From Owenweeksia sp. (GTDB lineage: Bacteria > Bacteroidota > Bacteroidia > Flavobacteriales > Schleiferiaceae): a stretch of 64,000 nucleotides of DNA. The notes beneath the pieces were generated by a model. The model saw only the letters and a program-made list of their open reading frames with translations. It was not told the DNA's origin and made no database searches. Shown in pieces: positions 1 through 7,756 of this stretch. Positions within the stretch are counted from its first letter, which is position 1, and each line of letters opens with the position of its first letter. Both the position numbers and the translations under genes were made by a program. Where the stretch lies: contig NZNV01000006.1 of the NCBI GenBank assembly GCA_002695025.1, forward strand, positions 62,001-126,000, given 5' to 3'.

Positions 1-305
1 CGGATTATTACCTGGGGCAGTCCCAATTGCTGGGCATTGATTTTAACTCAGAAGACAATACGTATACCGTGCAGAACGGTTCTGTACCCGGCAGTCCTTT
101 TGGAACCGGAGGTACGTATCGTTTCCAGCTCAATGACGAAGGATTTACCACCGGTTTGCAAATGGTAACCGCTGCTCAGGATACCCTGGATGTGGACTTG
201 CTGAACATGGTGCGCAGTATTGACCCGGTAATGGGTTTCAGCCATGTTCGCAGTGCCTGTGGTGATTCGTACGCTTCCTATCAATATACCTTTAAAAGGA
301 AATAG
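1..305 (+). CDS. C-terminal part of an unidentified protein, probably outer-membrane or secreted
   Basis: The reading frame is open from base 3 to a stop at 303-305, so the gene begins outside the window; the in-window TTG at 27 is not a convincing start. The visible ~100 residues are rich in Gly, Asn, Thr and aromatics, as in beta-rich secreted or surface lipoproteins. It contains two cysteine-free repeats of polar beta segments and one Cys near the end. It lies 2 bp upstream of a secreted protein with a starch-binding-type fold, so both probably belong to one carbohydrate or surface-binding operon. I do not recognise the family. Confidence 0.6.
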   Translation, partial: DYYLGQSQLLGIDFNSEDNTYTVQNGSVPGSPFGTGGTYRFQLNDEGFTTGLQMVTAAQDTLDVDLLNMVRSIDPVMGFSHVRSACGDSYASYQYTFKRK

Positions 306-307
306 AC

Positions 308-1168
308 ATGAAGAAGTTAGTTTATATATGGAGCTTATGCCTGGCAACCACCGGCCTTTTTGCCCAGGTAAGTACTATTCCTGCTGAAGATATTAACCCT
401 GAAGAGTCACTGAAGATTATTGTGGATCTCACCCAAATGGATGGCTCCAAGGATTATATTAAGAATCTGCAGGACGATGCCGCCAGTGGAAAGGATATCT
501 ATATGTGGACCTGGTCTCCCTATGAGTTCCCGGCCGGCCACCCAAAAGCCAACGGAACCGGAGCTCAGGCGTGGAAAAGCAGTAACGAGTTGCTGAAGAT
601 GACCAAGGAAGGCCCGGGGGTATACAGTTATACCTTGATACCCACAGAGTTTTACGAGGTAGATGCGGCTACGGTGTACAATAATGACATTTCCTTTTTG
701 GTAAAACCCAAGGATGGTGGCGGTTATGGTGATCCTGACCGCAAATCAGATGACCTGAAAGTGACCATTGACCCGCCCAATACCGAGCGGCCGTCCTTTT
801 ATAGCTTCCCCGCTTTTTCTACTACTGATGACCTGATGACATTGGTCTATGAAAATGCACGCGATACTACACCTACCATGCAAAACCTGGATCCGGATGA
901 TTGCTATTTCTATCCCCAGATCACTCTGTCAGACAGTACTACTTTTTTACTGGAGCCCTCTATTTTCAACGCGGGCAACAATCCTAAACTGAAGATGGAC
1001 TATGTGGGAGATAATACATTTAGGAAGCAGTTACAGCCCAGGGACTTCTTTAACGTTCCTCCCGGGAAAACGATTATACAGTTTAAGGCGGCCATCATCC
1101 GCAAACAATATTTATCCGCGGCAGACCGCAGTACCTCAGCTATTGATATGAGTATGCTTTGCCCGTGA
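308..1168 (+). CDS. Secreted protein resembling SusE/SusF-associated carbohydrate-binding modules
   Basis: A 286-residue protein with a clear signal peptide (MKKL, hydrophobic core, cleavage after LFAQ near residue 20). The mature part has a Trp/Tyr-rich stretch (YMWTWSPYEFP near 65) and then a WKSSNELLKMTKEGPGVYS block. In my reading this resembles the starch-binding-like domains of Bacteroidota polysaccharide-utilisation loci. It follows the previous gene by 2 bp and is closed by a terminator at 1200-1236, so it ends an operon whose start is off the left edge. The periplasmic or surface location is well supported by the signal; the carbohydrate role is inference from fold-like pattern only. 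Confidence 0.6.
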   Translation: MKKLVYIWSLCLATTGLFAQVSTIPAEDINPEESLKIIVDLTQMDGSKDYIKNLQDDAASGKDIYMWTWSPYEFPAGHPKANGTGAQAWKSSNELLKMTKEGPGVYSYTLIPTEFYEVDAATVYNNDISFLVKPKDGGGYGDPDRKSDDLKVTIDPPNTERPSFYSFPAFSTTDDLMTLVYENARDTTPTMQNLDPDDCYFYPQITLSDSTTFLLEPSIFNAGNNPKLKMDYVGDNTFRKQLQPRDFFNVPPGKTIIQFKAAIIRKQYLSAADRSTSAIDMSMLCP

Positions 1169-1199
1169 TTGAACTTTAAGTCTGAGAGGTTGAAAGAGA

Positions 1200-1236
1200 A
1201 CCCCGTAAAGGCCATTCGGTCTTGCGGGGTTTTTTG
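1200..1236 (+). terminator. Intrinsic terminator of the left-edge operon
   Basis: The inverted repeat ACCCCG...CGGGGT (with extra AAG/CTT pairing) is followed by a run of T. The T-run is shared with the -33 element of the next promoter. Confidence 0.8.
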
Positions 1237-1265
1237 TTTTATCTCCAACGGAATAGCCTAAATTT
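1233..1265 (+). promoter_or_regulatory. Bacteroidota-type promoter for the ABC exporter
   Basis: TTTG at 1233-1236, a 21-bp spacer and TAAATTTG at 1258-1265 match the Bacteroidota -33/-7 consensus (TTTG and TAnnTTTG). The box ends only 6 nt before the ATG at 1272, so the transcript should be leaderless or nearly so. Confidence 0.65.
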
Positions 1266-1271
1266 GCCGCA

Positions 1272-3092
1272 ATGAAACCTTTCTGGAGAATAATGCGATA
1301 TGCCCGGCCTTACCGGTCCAATATCGTTTTTAATGTAGTGTTCAACCTGCTTTCCATTATTTTTTCCCTGGCCTCTATTGGTTTGGTGATACCGGTACTG
1401 GGCATCATCTTCAACCAGGCAGATAGTGTTGGCGAGAAGGCTGAATTTGATGGTAATTTGATGGACTATGTGCGGGATTATCTCAATTATGAGATTGGCG
1501 CCAGGTTCCACGAATTAGGTCAGGCTGAGGCCTTGTTGTACGTATGTATATGGGTAGTGGCTGCCTTTTTTCTTAAAAACCTCTTTAATTACCTGGCGTT
1601 ATTCAGCATCACTCCTCTACGGAACGGTATAACCCGTGATCTCCGGGCAGAGTTGCACCATAAAATACTGGCCTTGCCCATTTCCTTCTTTACCGAACAA
1701 CGCAAGGGAGATATCATCTCGCGTATGACCTCGGACCTCAAAGAGATAGAATGGTCAGTGCTGATGACCATTGAGATGTTTTTCCGCGAGCCCATCATGA
1801 TCATAGCCTCACTGGTTATCCTCATCTGGATGAGCCCGGCCCTAACCGTTTTTGTATTTATACTATTGCCCGTAGTATCCCTGATCGTTACTACCATCGG
1901 CAAAAGCCTGAAACGCTCTTCGGCCAGGGCCCAGCATAAAATGGGGGAATTGATGTCGCAGACCGAAGAAAACGTAACCGGCCTCAAGGTGATCAAGGCC
2001 TTTAACGCTGAAGAGCTGAAGAGTAACCTTTTCCAGCGCACCATTGACCAGTATTTCCGCATTATGAACAGCGTTATGCGTAAGAACGACCTCGCCTCAC
2101 CCGTAAGTGAGTTCCTGGGAGCGGTGGTAATGTCCGTGATCATCTGGTACGGGGGCACCCTGGTACTGGCCGAAGATGGCTTTACGGCCGAGCAATTCAT
2201 TGCTTATGTATTGTTCTTTTACCAGGTTATTCCTCCGGCCAAGGCACTTTCCAAGGCTTCGTACCACATACAAAGAGGTAATGCCGCCAGTGAACGGGTT
2301 ATTGAAATACTGGATGCCGATAACCCTATTAAGGATAAACCCGGAGCCTTGCCCGTGCATGATTTTGAGAGATCCCTCAAGCTGGAAAAAGTAAGCTTCG
2401 CCTACGGTGAAAAAGATATTTTGAAGGAAGTGGACCTGGAAATCCCTAAAGGGCGAATGGTGGCCCTGGTTGGCCAGTCCGGTAGTGGCAAGACCACCCT
2501 TACCAACCTGGTGCCGCGCTTTTACGACATTAGCCGTGGCTCCATTACCCTGGATGGAAAAGAGATCCGGGATCTGAAGATAAAGGACCTGCGTTCCCTG
2601 ATGGGCATCGTTACCCAGGAGTCATTGCTGTTCAATGAGAGTGTGTTTTACAACATTGCACTGGGTAAGCCGGAAGCCAGCATGGAAGAGGTTATCCAGG
2701 CCGCTAAAATTGCCAATGCCCACGAGTTTATTGAGAAACTGGAAAATGGCTATCATACCAATATCGGTGATGCCGGAGGCAAGTTGAGCGGAGGGCAGAA
2801 GCAACGTTTGAGTATTGCCCGGGCAGTGCTTAAAAATCCACCCATCCTGATATTGGATGAGGCAACTTCTGCTTTGGATACCGAATCCGAAAAGCTGGTA
2901 CAGGAAGCCCTTTATAAGCTTATGGAAAATCGAACCTCACTGGTTATAGCGCACCGGCTGAGTACTATTCAGCATGCCAATGAGATCATTGTAATGGACC
3001 AGGGGAGGATTGCCGAACGCGGTTCGCACCAGGAACTGATGGCCAGGGATGGAATGTACCGCAGGCTGGTGGAAATGCAAAAATTTGACTAA
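1272..3092 (+). CDS. ABC exporter, lipid A/multidrug type (MsbA-like)
   Basis: This is a 606-residue half-transporter of the inner membrane with the membrane domain first (about residues 1-340, six hydrophobic segments) and the ATPase domain second. Walker A GQSGSGKTT is near residue 400, signature LSGGQKQR near 504, Walker B ILILDEATSALD near 525, and the H-loop is in VIAHRLST. Length and order fit the MsbA/multidrug exporter family, which flips lipids or drugs outward as a homodimer using ATP. The exact substrate cannot be read from sequence. The downstream epimerase gene starts 5 bp after its stop, so they are probably cotranscribed. Confidence 0.9.
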   Translation: MKPFWRIMRYARPYRSNIVFNVVFNLLSIIFSLASIGLVIPVLGIIFNQADSVGEKAEFDGNLMDYVRDYLNYEIGARFHELGQAEALLYVCIWVVAAFFLKNLFNYLALFSITPLRNGITRDLRAELHHKILALPISFFTEQRKGDIISRMTSDLKEIEWSVLMTIEMFFREPIMIIASLVILIWMSPALTVFVFILLPVVSLIVTTIGKSLKRSSARAQHKMGELMSQTEENVTGLKVIKAFNAEELKSNLFQRTIDQYFRIMNSVMRKNDLASPVSEFLGAVVMSVIIWYGGTLVLAEDGFTAEQFIAYVLFFYQVIPPAKALSKASYHIQRGNAASERVIEILDADNPIKDKPGALPVHDFERSLKLEKVSFAYGEKDILKEVDLEIPKGRMVALVGQSGSGKTTLTNLVPRFYDISRGSITLDGKEIRDLKIKDLRSLMGIVTQESLLFNESVFYNIALGKPEASMEEVIQAAKIANAHEFIEKLENGYHTNIGDAGGKLSGGQKQRLSIARAVLKNPPILILDEATSALDTESEKLVQEALYKLMENRTSLVIAHRLSTIQHANEIIVMDQGRIAERGSHQELMARDGMYRRLVEMQKFD

Positions 3093-3097
3093 ACGTA

Positions 3098-3499
3098 ATG
3101 GATAAGATCGAGCATATCGGAATTGCGGTAGAGAGCCTGGAAAGGTCTAATGAACTGTTTACTAAACTTTTTGGAGAGCCTCCTTATAAGGAAGAAGGCG
3201 TGGCCAGTGAAAGCGTAAAGACCTCCTTTTTTAAGAGCGGTCCCAATAAGATCGAATTACTGGAAGCTACCCATCCGGATAGTCCTATTGCCAGGTTCAT
3301 AGCCAAAAAGGGAGAAGGAGTACACCACATAGCATTTGCCGTAGACGATATCAAAGCCGAAATGAAGCGCCTGGAAGCCGAAGGTTTTCAGCTACTGAAT
3401 ACCGAACCCAAGGAAGGGGCCGATAATAAGTGGGTAGCCTTTTTACACCCTAAAACTACGAATGGTGTGCTGATAGAACTTTGTCAAGATCGTGGATAG
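3098..3499 (+). CDS. mce: Methylmalonyl-CoA epimerase
   Basis: A 133-residue vicinal-oxygen-chelate fold protein. Expected metal ligands are visible: His in KIEHIGIAV near the N-terminus, Glu in IELLE, His in VHHIAFAVDD and Glu in LIELCQ at the C-terminus. It interconverts (R)- and (S)-methylmalonyl-CoA in propionyl-CoA or succinyl-CoA metabolism. Length is standard for the family. It follows the ABC exporter by 5 bp and its last 44 bp overlap, tail to tail, the end of the HAD hydrolase gene on the other strand. Confidence 0.92.
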   Translation: MDKIEHIGIAVESLERSNELFTKLFGEPPYKEEGVASESVKTSFFKSGPNKIELLEATHPDSPIARFIAKKGEGVHHIAFAVDDIKAEMKRLEAEGFQLLNTEPKEGADNKWVAFLHPKTTNGVLIELCQDRG

Positions 3500-4076
3500 A
3501 ATCTTCCAGCGGATCAAAATGCCAGGTATGGATACCCAGTTTTTTGGCCGTTGAAGTATTCTTTTTACCGTCATCCACGTAAAAAGTCTCCTCTGCCTCC
3601 AAGTCATTATCTTCCAACACCATCTTAAAAATGTCCGGGCTGGGTTTCCGTTTCCCGATCTCGTAACTGTAGTACACCTTCTCAAATTGCTGGACAAACA
3701 TACCGTAGTCATAAGGTCCTGCTACAGATTTGATCTCTGAAATATGCAGATCGTTGGTGTTGCTGAGTAAGAAAAGCCGGTAATCACGCTTCCACTTTTT
3801 AAGGCTGTCAATGATCTCACCGGGCAATGCGGTGTAAAGCATCGCGTTCCAGGCTTTGGCCAGGTCACCGGGAAAGATCTTTTTGCGGAAAAAGTGCGGC
3901 TGTAACTTCTTCAGGAAGTCGGCTGTCTCAATTCCTCCTGTTTCATATTTGTGGAAGAGCTTTTTCTGATCTTTAAGGCTATCCAGTGCCCCTAGCTTAC
4001 GGAAGCTTTCCCAGGTCTTATGTTCATCCAGTGGGATAAGTACGGCACCGAAGTCGAAGATGATGTTCTTGATCAT
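3456..4076 (-). CDS. HAD-superfamily hydrolase (YihX-like)
   Basis: 206 residues. Motif I is FDFGAVL with the nucleophile Asp8. Motif II is LLSNTND (Ser/Asn), the conserved Lys is in GKRKPSPDIF and motif IV is FYVDDGKKN. The DFG form of motif I is normal in the YihX-like group, which are small-molecule phosphatases (alpha-D-glucose-1-phosphate in E. coli). A helical cap lies between motifs I and II. The 3' end overlaps the mce gene by 44 bp in convergent orientation. A perfect -7 box lies 4 nt upstream of the ATG, supporting this start. Substrate is unknown. Confidence 0.85.
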   Translation of the reverse strand: MIKNIIFDFGAVLIPLDEHKTWESFRKLGALDSLKDQKKLFHKYETGGIETADFLKKLQPHFFRKKIFPGDLAKAWNAMLYTALPGEIIDSLKKWKRDYRLFLLSNTNDLHISEIKSVAGPYDYGMFVQQFEKVYYSYEIGKRKPSPDIFKMVLEDNDLEAEETFYVDDGKKNTSTAKKLGIHTWHFDPLEDSIHDLDKVLSAHHS

Positions 4077-4080
4077 GCCT

Positions 4081-4088
4081 CAAATGTA
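4081..4088 (-). promoter_or_regulatory. -7 promoter box for the HAD hydrolase
   Basis: TACATTTG on the minus strand is a perfect TAnnTTTG match 4 nt upstream of the ATG at 4076. I see no clear TTTG at -33. Confidence 0.5.
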
Positions 4089-4125
4089 AAAAAATGCGGG
4101 TTTGGGTTGGGTTATTTATCCGGAC

Positions 4126-4686
4126 TTATTCCCGGTAAAACCGGGTGGCCTTCAGGAAGCTGTCGTATGCCTTTTCTGCTCCGCTCATTACAGGTGTTCT
4201 CCATTCTTCCACTGGTGTGGTGTGGTGGGTAAAAGCCTCCCGGAAGGAAGACCACATGGCCCCGGTTTTGGTTCCGTAGGCTCCGTAGAAATGCAAGGGA
4301 AAATCAGAGCCTTGCTGTTCCCTGAGTTTTTTATGGATCATAGCCCCGCCCAGGGTAGAGCCTTCCAGAACATAGAATGCACCCCAGCATTCTTTATCAG
4401 ACAATAAAGCGGGTGGGGTTTCATCCAGCTCCGCCTCATCGATGCCCAGCTCCCGGAGGTCCTTTAGTAAAAGGCTACGCTTATTCAGGCGTTCGGAAGC
4501 TTTGAGCTCCGTATGACTGGTGATGGTTCGGCAATTTTCCAGTACGGGTTCCAGTGCGGAGTGCGCTCTCCACAAGCGCTTTATCAACAAGGTATACTCC
4601 CTTCGGGAAAAGTCAGGGCGCATAAGAGCACCGGAATTCATAGCAGCTTCTACTTCATCATGAAGTGGCTGCGTATGCTCTTTCAA
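4126..4686 (-). CDS. Biliverdin-producing heme oxygenase (BphO type)
   Basis: About 186 residues, all-helical heme oxygenase. The proximal heme ligand is His9 in THE motif TQPLHDEVE, and the distal-helix signature GAFYVLEGSTLGG is at 102-114. It opens heme to biliverdin, the chromophore of the phytochrome encoded immediately upstream. The start is uncertain. TTG at 4686 is the only ordinary start codon near the N-terminus, but the in-frame codons upstream (back to an ATT at 4722, 2 bp after the phytochrome stop) also encode a plausible helix, so the protein may be 12 residues longer and translationally coupled. The last gene of a two-gene operon. Confidence 0.88.
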   Translation of the reverse strand: MKEHTQPLHDEVEAAMNSGALMRPDFSRREYTLLIKRLWRAHSALEPVLENCRTITSHTELKASERLNKRSLLLKDLRELGIDEAELDETPPALLSDKECWGAFYVLEGSTLGGAMIHKKLREQQGSDFPLHFYGAYGTKTGAMWSSFREAFTHHTTPVEEWRTPVMSGAEKAYDSFLKATRFYRE

Positions 4687-4724
4687 CTTGGCCAGCAGCC
4701 GGTGGTTTGGGGAACGGGTAATGG

Positions 4725-6437
4725 CTAAACGGGTTTAATTCGGTTGCGCTCTTCGGCAATATCCTTGGCTATTCTTCCTTCCGCCTCTGATTTTTCAAGG
4801 CCCTTGAGATTATCGGATAATGTCCTGTTCTTTTCTTCCAGTTCGGCTATCCGCTCTAACAGGCGGGAGTTCAGTTGGATATGAGAAGTGGAAGTAGTGC
4901 TTCTTTCCTTGCCCTGGAATACGGTGATGATATTCTGGATAAGTTGCATGCGCAACTCCTTACCAAACTGTAGTTCGTCCGGTTCCCACTTAAAAGCGCG
5001 GTTACGGATCACTTCGGTCCAGGCTTCAAAAGAATGCCTTGGAGCCAGTGATTGGGTGCCATCACTGGAAGCTTTATCGATGGGTTTCCCTGCCCATTCT
5101 ATCTTCTGGTGTTGGGGCTTGCGGAAGAGGATCAGATATTCGTCCATCTCCTTGGAAAGCTGGATGCTGAGCATACCGGCCGGATCAACAGCTTCATGAG
5201 ATGAGAGTTTAAAATCCTCAAAAATATTGGTAGTATGCTGTATGCCGCCACCTCTAACGCTTATTTCACGGATGAGGTTGCTTACCCAATCTTTACGCAG
5301 GGAGGGATGGCTGGTACTTAGCTGGCCTTCAAATTGTAGCGCATAATAATCAGCATGGAAGGCACTCAGTAATCGTGGAGTGTTCATGTCCAGTGTGTGA
5401 TGAAGGTCGCTAGTGGCCATGAGAGTATTTACTAAAGTCTGTGCCGTTTTCAGCCGGTCCCGGAAACCTTTGAATTGCTGGTCAAACAGCTTGGCCTCCA
5501 CACGGTGCGAGAACATACGGCCTATAAACTGGCAGGCTCTGCGCTGATACAGGTTTAGCCGTACAGGTGCTTCTGTGTGGTGGCACAATATCATTCCCCA
5601 TAGTTTATCCTTTAGTACAATGGATATGGAGAAGGAGGCTTTCACACCCATGTTCTTAAGGTACTGGATGTGCATTGGGCTTACGCTACGAAGGAATGAA
5701 TTGGTCATGTCCAAGGGCTTGCCATCTTGCTTCCTTACGGGAGGGTAAATAGCACTGGACGTATCATCCACATCGTAAATACCCCGGGTTCGGGACTTTA
5801 AATACAATTTGCGCGCCTGGGCGGGAATATCGGTATTTGGAAACTTCAGTCCCAGGTAGGGAGGCAGATCTTCCTCTTTTTCTTCGGCAATAACCTCTCC
5901 GTGGCCTTCCTCGTCAAAACGGTATACCATCAAACGGTTGAAACGGGTGATCTCTTTTACTTTGGCGATTACCTTTTGCGACATTTCCTCAATGGAGTCA
6001 TACTCACGGATCTCACTCAAAATATTTTCCACCAGGTCAGAGTAATGAAAGAACGAATGATCACGTTGCTTGGGATCATCCTTTTCTATTTCCAGAACCC
6101 AGTAACCATCCGATTGATGCACGGTAAGCAGGTAGGGCGACTTACGCAGTTCAAAGCTCAGAGAATGCAGATCATCCAGGTGCTCATTCTTTGCGAGGTT
6201 ATTCACGTATTCCAAAAAGGAATAAGGGAAATAATATTCAATGCAGTTCCCCACCAGTTCATGGGCAGGAACTTCCAGTAGCTCTATAATATTTTCACTG
6301 GCCTGAACAATTTCAAGGCCCTTCCTTTCCAGCACCAACAGGTAACCTATCGATTGGATATTTCCAATAATATGGATCGGTTCCTGATCACAATTTTCAA
6401 GGTTTGGTGTTTGGTACTTGAGAGGTGTTGCTGACAT
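4725..6437 (-). CDS. Bacteriophytochrome photosensory module without a kinase domain
   Basis: 570 residues in PAS-GAF-PHY order. Cys16 in ENCDQEPIHIIGNIQ is the biliverdin-attaching Cys of bacteriophytochromes. The GAF domain has PNTDIP (200-205, Asp203), His256 in SPMHIQYLKNMGV and CHH at 285-287. The PHY tongue has PRHSF at 466-470. After PHY only a predicted coiled coil follows (about 525-570, rich in Glu/Lys/Leu heptads); no HisKA, HATPase, GGDEF or other output domain is present. The protein should reversibly sense red/far-red light in the cytoplasm. Heme oxygenase follows directly, so the pair makes its own chromophore. The output partner is not visible here. Confidence 0.9.
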   Translation of the reverse strand: MSATPLKYQTPNLENCDQEPIHIIGNIQSIGYLLVLERKGLEIVQASENIIELLEVPAHELVGNCIEYYFPYSFLEYVNNLAKNEHLDDLHSLSFELRKSPYLLTVHQSDGYWVLEIEKDDPKQRDHSFFHYSDLVENILSEIREYDSIEEMSQKVIAKVKEITRFNRLMVYRFDEEGHGEVIAEEKEEDLPPYLGLKFPNTDIPAQARKLYLKSRTRGIYDVDDTSSAIYPPVRKQDGKPLDMTNSFLRSVSPMHIQYLKNMGVKASFSISIVLKDKLWGMILCHHTEAPVRLNLYQRRACQFIGRMFSHRVEAKLFDQQFKGFRDRLKTAQTLVNTLMATSDLHHTLDMNTPRLLSAFHADYYALQFEGQLSTSHPSLRKDWVSNLIREISVRGGGIQHTTNIFEDFKLSSHEAVDPAGMLSIQLSKEMDEYLILFRKPQHQKIEWAGKPIDKASSDGTQSLAPRHSFEAWTEVIRNRAFKWEPDELQFGKELRMQLIQNIITVFQGKERSTTSTSHIQLNSRLLERIAELEEKNRTLSDNLKGLEKSEAEGRIAKDIAEERNRIKPV

Positions 6438-6751
6438 TTATCTTAAAATTTCAAGCCTTAAAATTAGGAAAAGAATTAGAGAATCTAATAGGATTATGAG
6501 GATTTCCCGATTTATAGTCCTTTCTGTTCTATCCTGTTTTTCTGGGAGGAAGTAAAAGACTCGTGACCTGGAATTCAATACCGCTATCTGAAAGTGCTTT
6601 TGAAGTTTTGCCAGGCTCTGATTCAGAGCGTCCTGGGCTGATAAGTCCTGTTGATTTGTAAAAGTTGAGGATCGCAAAAATTGTGGGCTTTCATTTTTCA
6701 GTCTAAGATGATCTGTCCTTCTTAACTTAGGGTAATTTTAATAGCTGACGT
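6438..6751. other. 314-bp divergent intergenic region between phytochrome and methyltransferase
   Basis: This stretch separates two divergent genes and must hold both promoters. I see no perfect TAnnTTTG box; TAATTTTA at about 6732 is a partial match for the plus-strand gene. A nested hairpin lies at 6611-6636 (CCAGG/CCTGG outside, CTCTGA/TCAGAG inside). A 79-codon minus-strand frame (6438-6677, TTG start) ends right at the phytochrome ATG. Its C-terminal half is AT-driven and low complexity, and I do not accept it as a gene. Confidence 0.5.
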
Positions 6752-7387
6752 ATGATAGACCATTGCTGTGATGCCAATAAGCAGTTTAACGCCCGGGAAG
6801 CACGTTCCAAAGTGAGGTCGTTCCGGAAAAAGGGAGCCAGGAAAGCAACCCTACAGCTTATCCAGTTGATGCGTAAAGGGGTTTCGGAAGGAGATAGTTT
6901 GCTCGATATCGGAGGAGGCGTAGGTGTTATTGGTCTGGAGCTAAAAGGAGTGGAATGGTATACTTCCGTAGATGCCTCACGCTCCTACCAGGCAGAGGCT
7001 AAAAAACTTTACGCAGACCGGGCCTGGCCGAAAGAGCAACTTCACTTTATTACCGCTGACTTTGTGGAGGTAGCTGAACATATAGCTACACATGATCATG
7101 TTACCCTGGATAAGGTAATTTGTTGTTATCCTGAAATGAAAAGTCTTTTACGAGCTGCATGCGGGAAGGCCGATAAACAGTTGGGGCTGGTATACCCCCA
7201 GGTCAGCTGGCTGGCTAAAGCCGGACGGTGGTTGGCGAATGTATACTTGCGTATGACAGGATCTGCTTTTCGGGCCTATATACATGCTCCTGCCCAGGTA
7301 AGAGCCGTAATGCATGAAAGCGGTTATACTTTAGAGGAAAAACAGGCCTGTTTCCCTTGGTGGATAGAGGTTTGGAAGAAAAGCTAG
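6752..7387 (+). CDS. SAM-dependent methyltransferase
   Basis: 211 residues with class I methyltransferase motif I LLDIGGGVGVIGLEL (about 50-64), an acidic end to strand beta 2 (SVDAS) and a motif around DKVICCYPEM. The N-terminus has CC (residues 5-6) and a basic helix (ARSKVRSFRKKGARK). The overall pattern resembles the Mg-protoporphyrin O-methyltransferase/UbiE-like group, but nothing here makes chlorophyll, so the substrate is unknown. Transcribed divergently from the phytochrome operon. The gene ends before a hairpin shared with the tRNA gene on the other strand. Confidence 0.75.
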   Translation: MIDHCCDANKQFNAREARSKVRSFRKKGARKATLQLIQLMRKGVSEGDSLLDIGGGVGVIGLELKGVEWYTSVDASRSYQAEAKKLYADRAWPKEQLHFITADFVEVAEHIATHDHVTLDKVICCYPEMKSLLRAACGKADKQLGLVYPQVSWLAKAGRWLANVYLRMTGSAFRAYIHAPAQVRAVMHESGYTLEEKQACFPWWIEVWKKS

Positions 7388-7477
7388 GGTGGAACTATTT
7401 CACTGAACCTTCACGGTTTTCTTTAGTGGCTCCCGACCACTTTTTAGCAGGTTTCTCGCGCTTTGGGCTAAAACAAT

Positions 7478-7503
7478 AAAACCCCACCCAAAGGTGAGGT
7501 TTT
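7478..7503. terminator. Bidirectional hairpin terminator
   Basis: AAAACCCCACC and GGTGAGGTTTT form an 11-bp arm with one mismatch and flanking A/T runs. It can serve the methyltransferase (plus) and the tRNA (minus). Confidence 0.7.
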
Positions 7504-7509
7504 ATCGTG

Positions 7510-7583
7510 TGGGCCCTCGGGGGCTCGAACCCCGGACCAAATGATTATGAGTCATCTACTCTAACCAACTGAGCTAAGGGCCC
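7510..7583 (-). tRNA. tRNA with anticodon CAT, probably tRNA-Ile2 (lysidine type)
   Basis: The minus strand folds as a 74-nt tRNA. Acceptor arm GGGCCCT/AGGGCCC, D-arm AGCTCAGTTGGTTAGAGT, anticodon loop CTCATAA and T-arm GGGGTTCGAGCCCC are visible; CCA is not encoded. CAT anticodons occur in Met and in minor Ile tRNAs. The anticodon stem GATGA/TCATT and variable loop TTGGTC follow the E. coli tRNA-Ile2 pattern more than elongator tRNA-Met, so Ile2 (C34 modified by TilS) is preferred. Confidence 0.85.
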
Positions 7584-7756
7584 AAAATGGGCTGCGAATT
7601 TAGTTTTTTTTTACCATTCCACATAAAAGTAAATCTTTAAAGAGATTATACCCGGGTTTGGTGAAAGTATAAGCACTTTAGTCATCTTTGTTTAAATTTC
7701 CAGCCATCAAAAGGAAGGTGCCGAAAGAGATTTTCGGCCCTTCAGATAAAGAAAGA

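Noticed and set aside
1589-2200. 203-codon frame opposite the ABC exporter
   Set aside because: An antisense shadow in a conserved transporter gene; serine/arginine-rich composition is typical of such shadows.
4131-4145. CCCGGT-AAA-ACCGGG hairpin
   Set aside because: It lies within the C-terminal coding part of the heme oxygenase gene and has no T-run, so it is not called as a terminator.
6438-6677. 79-codon minus-strand frame directly before the phytochrome gene
   Set aside because: It begins with TTG, its second half is AT-driven and low complexity, and no conserved pattern is seen; I treat it as chance, though a short leader peptide is not excluded.
7510-7583. Elongator tRNA-Met as the identity of the CAT tRNA
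   Set aside because: The anticodon stem and variable loop are closer to tRNA-Ile2; decisive evidence would be the number of other CAT tRNAs in the genome and a tilS gene.
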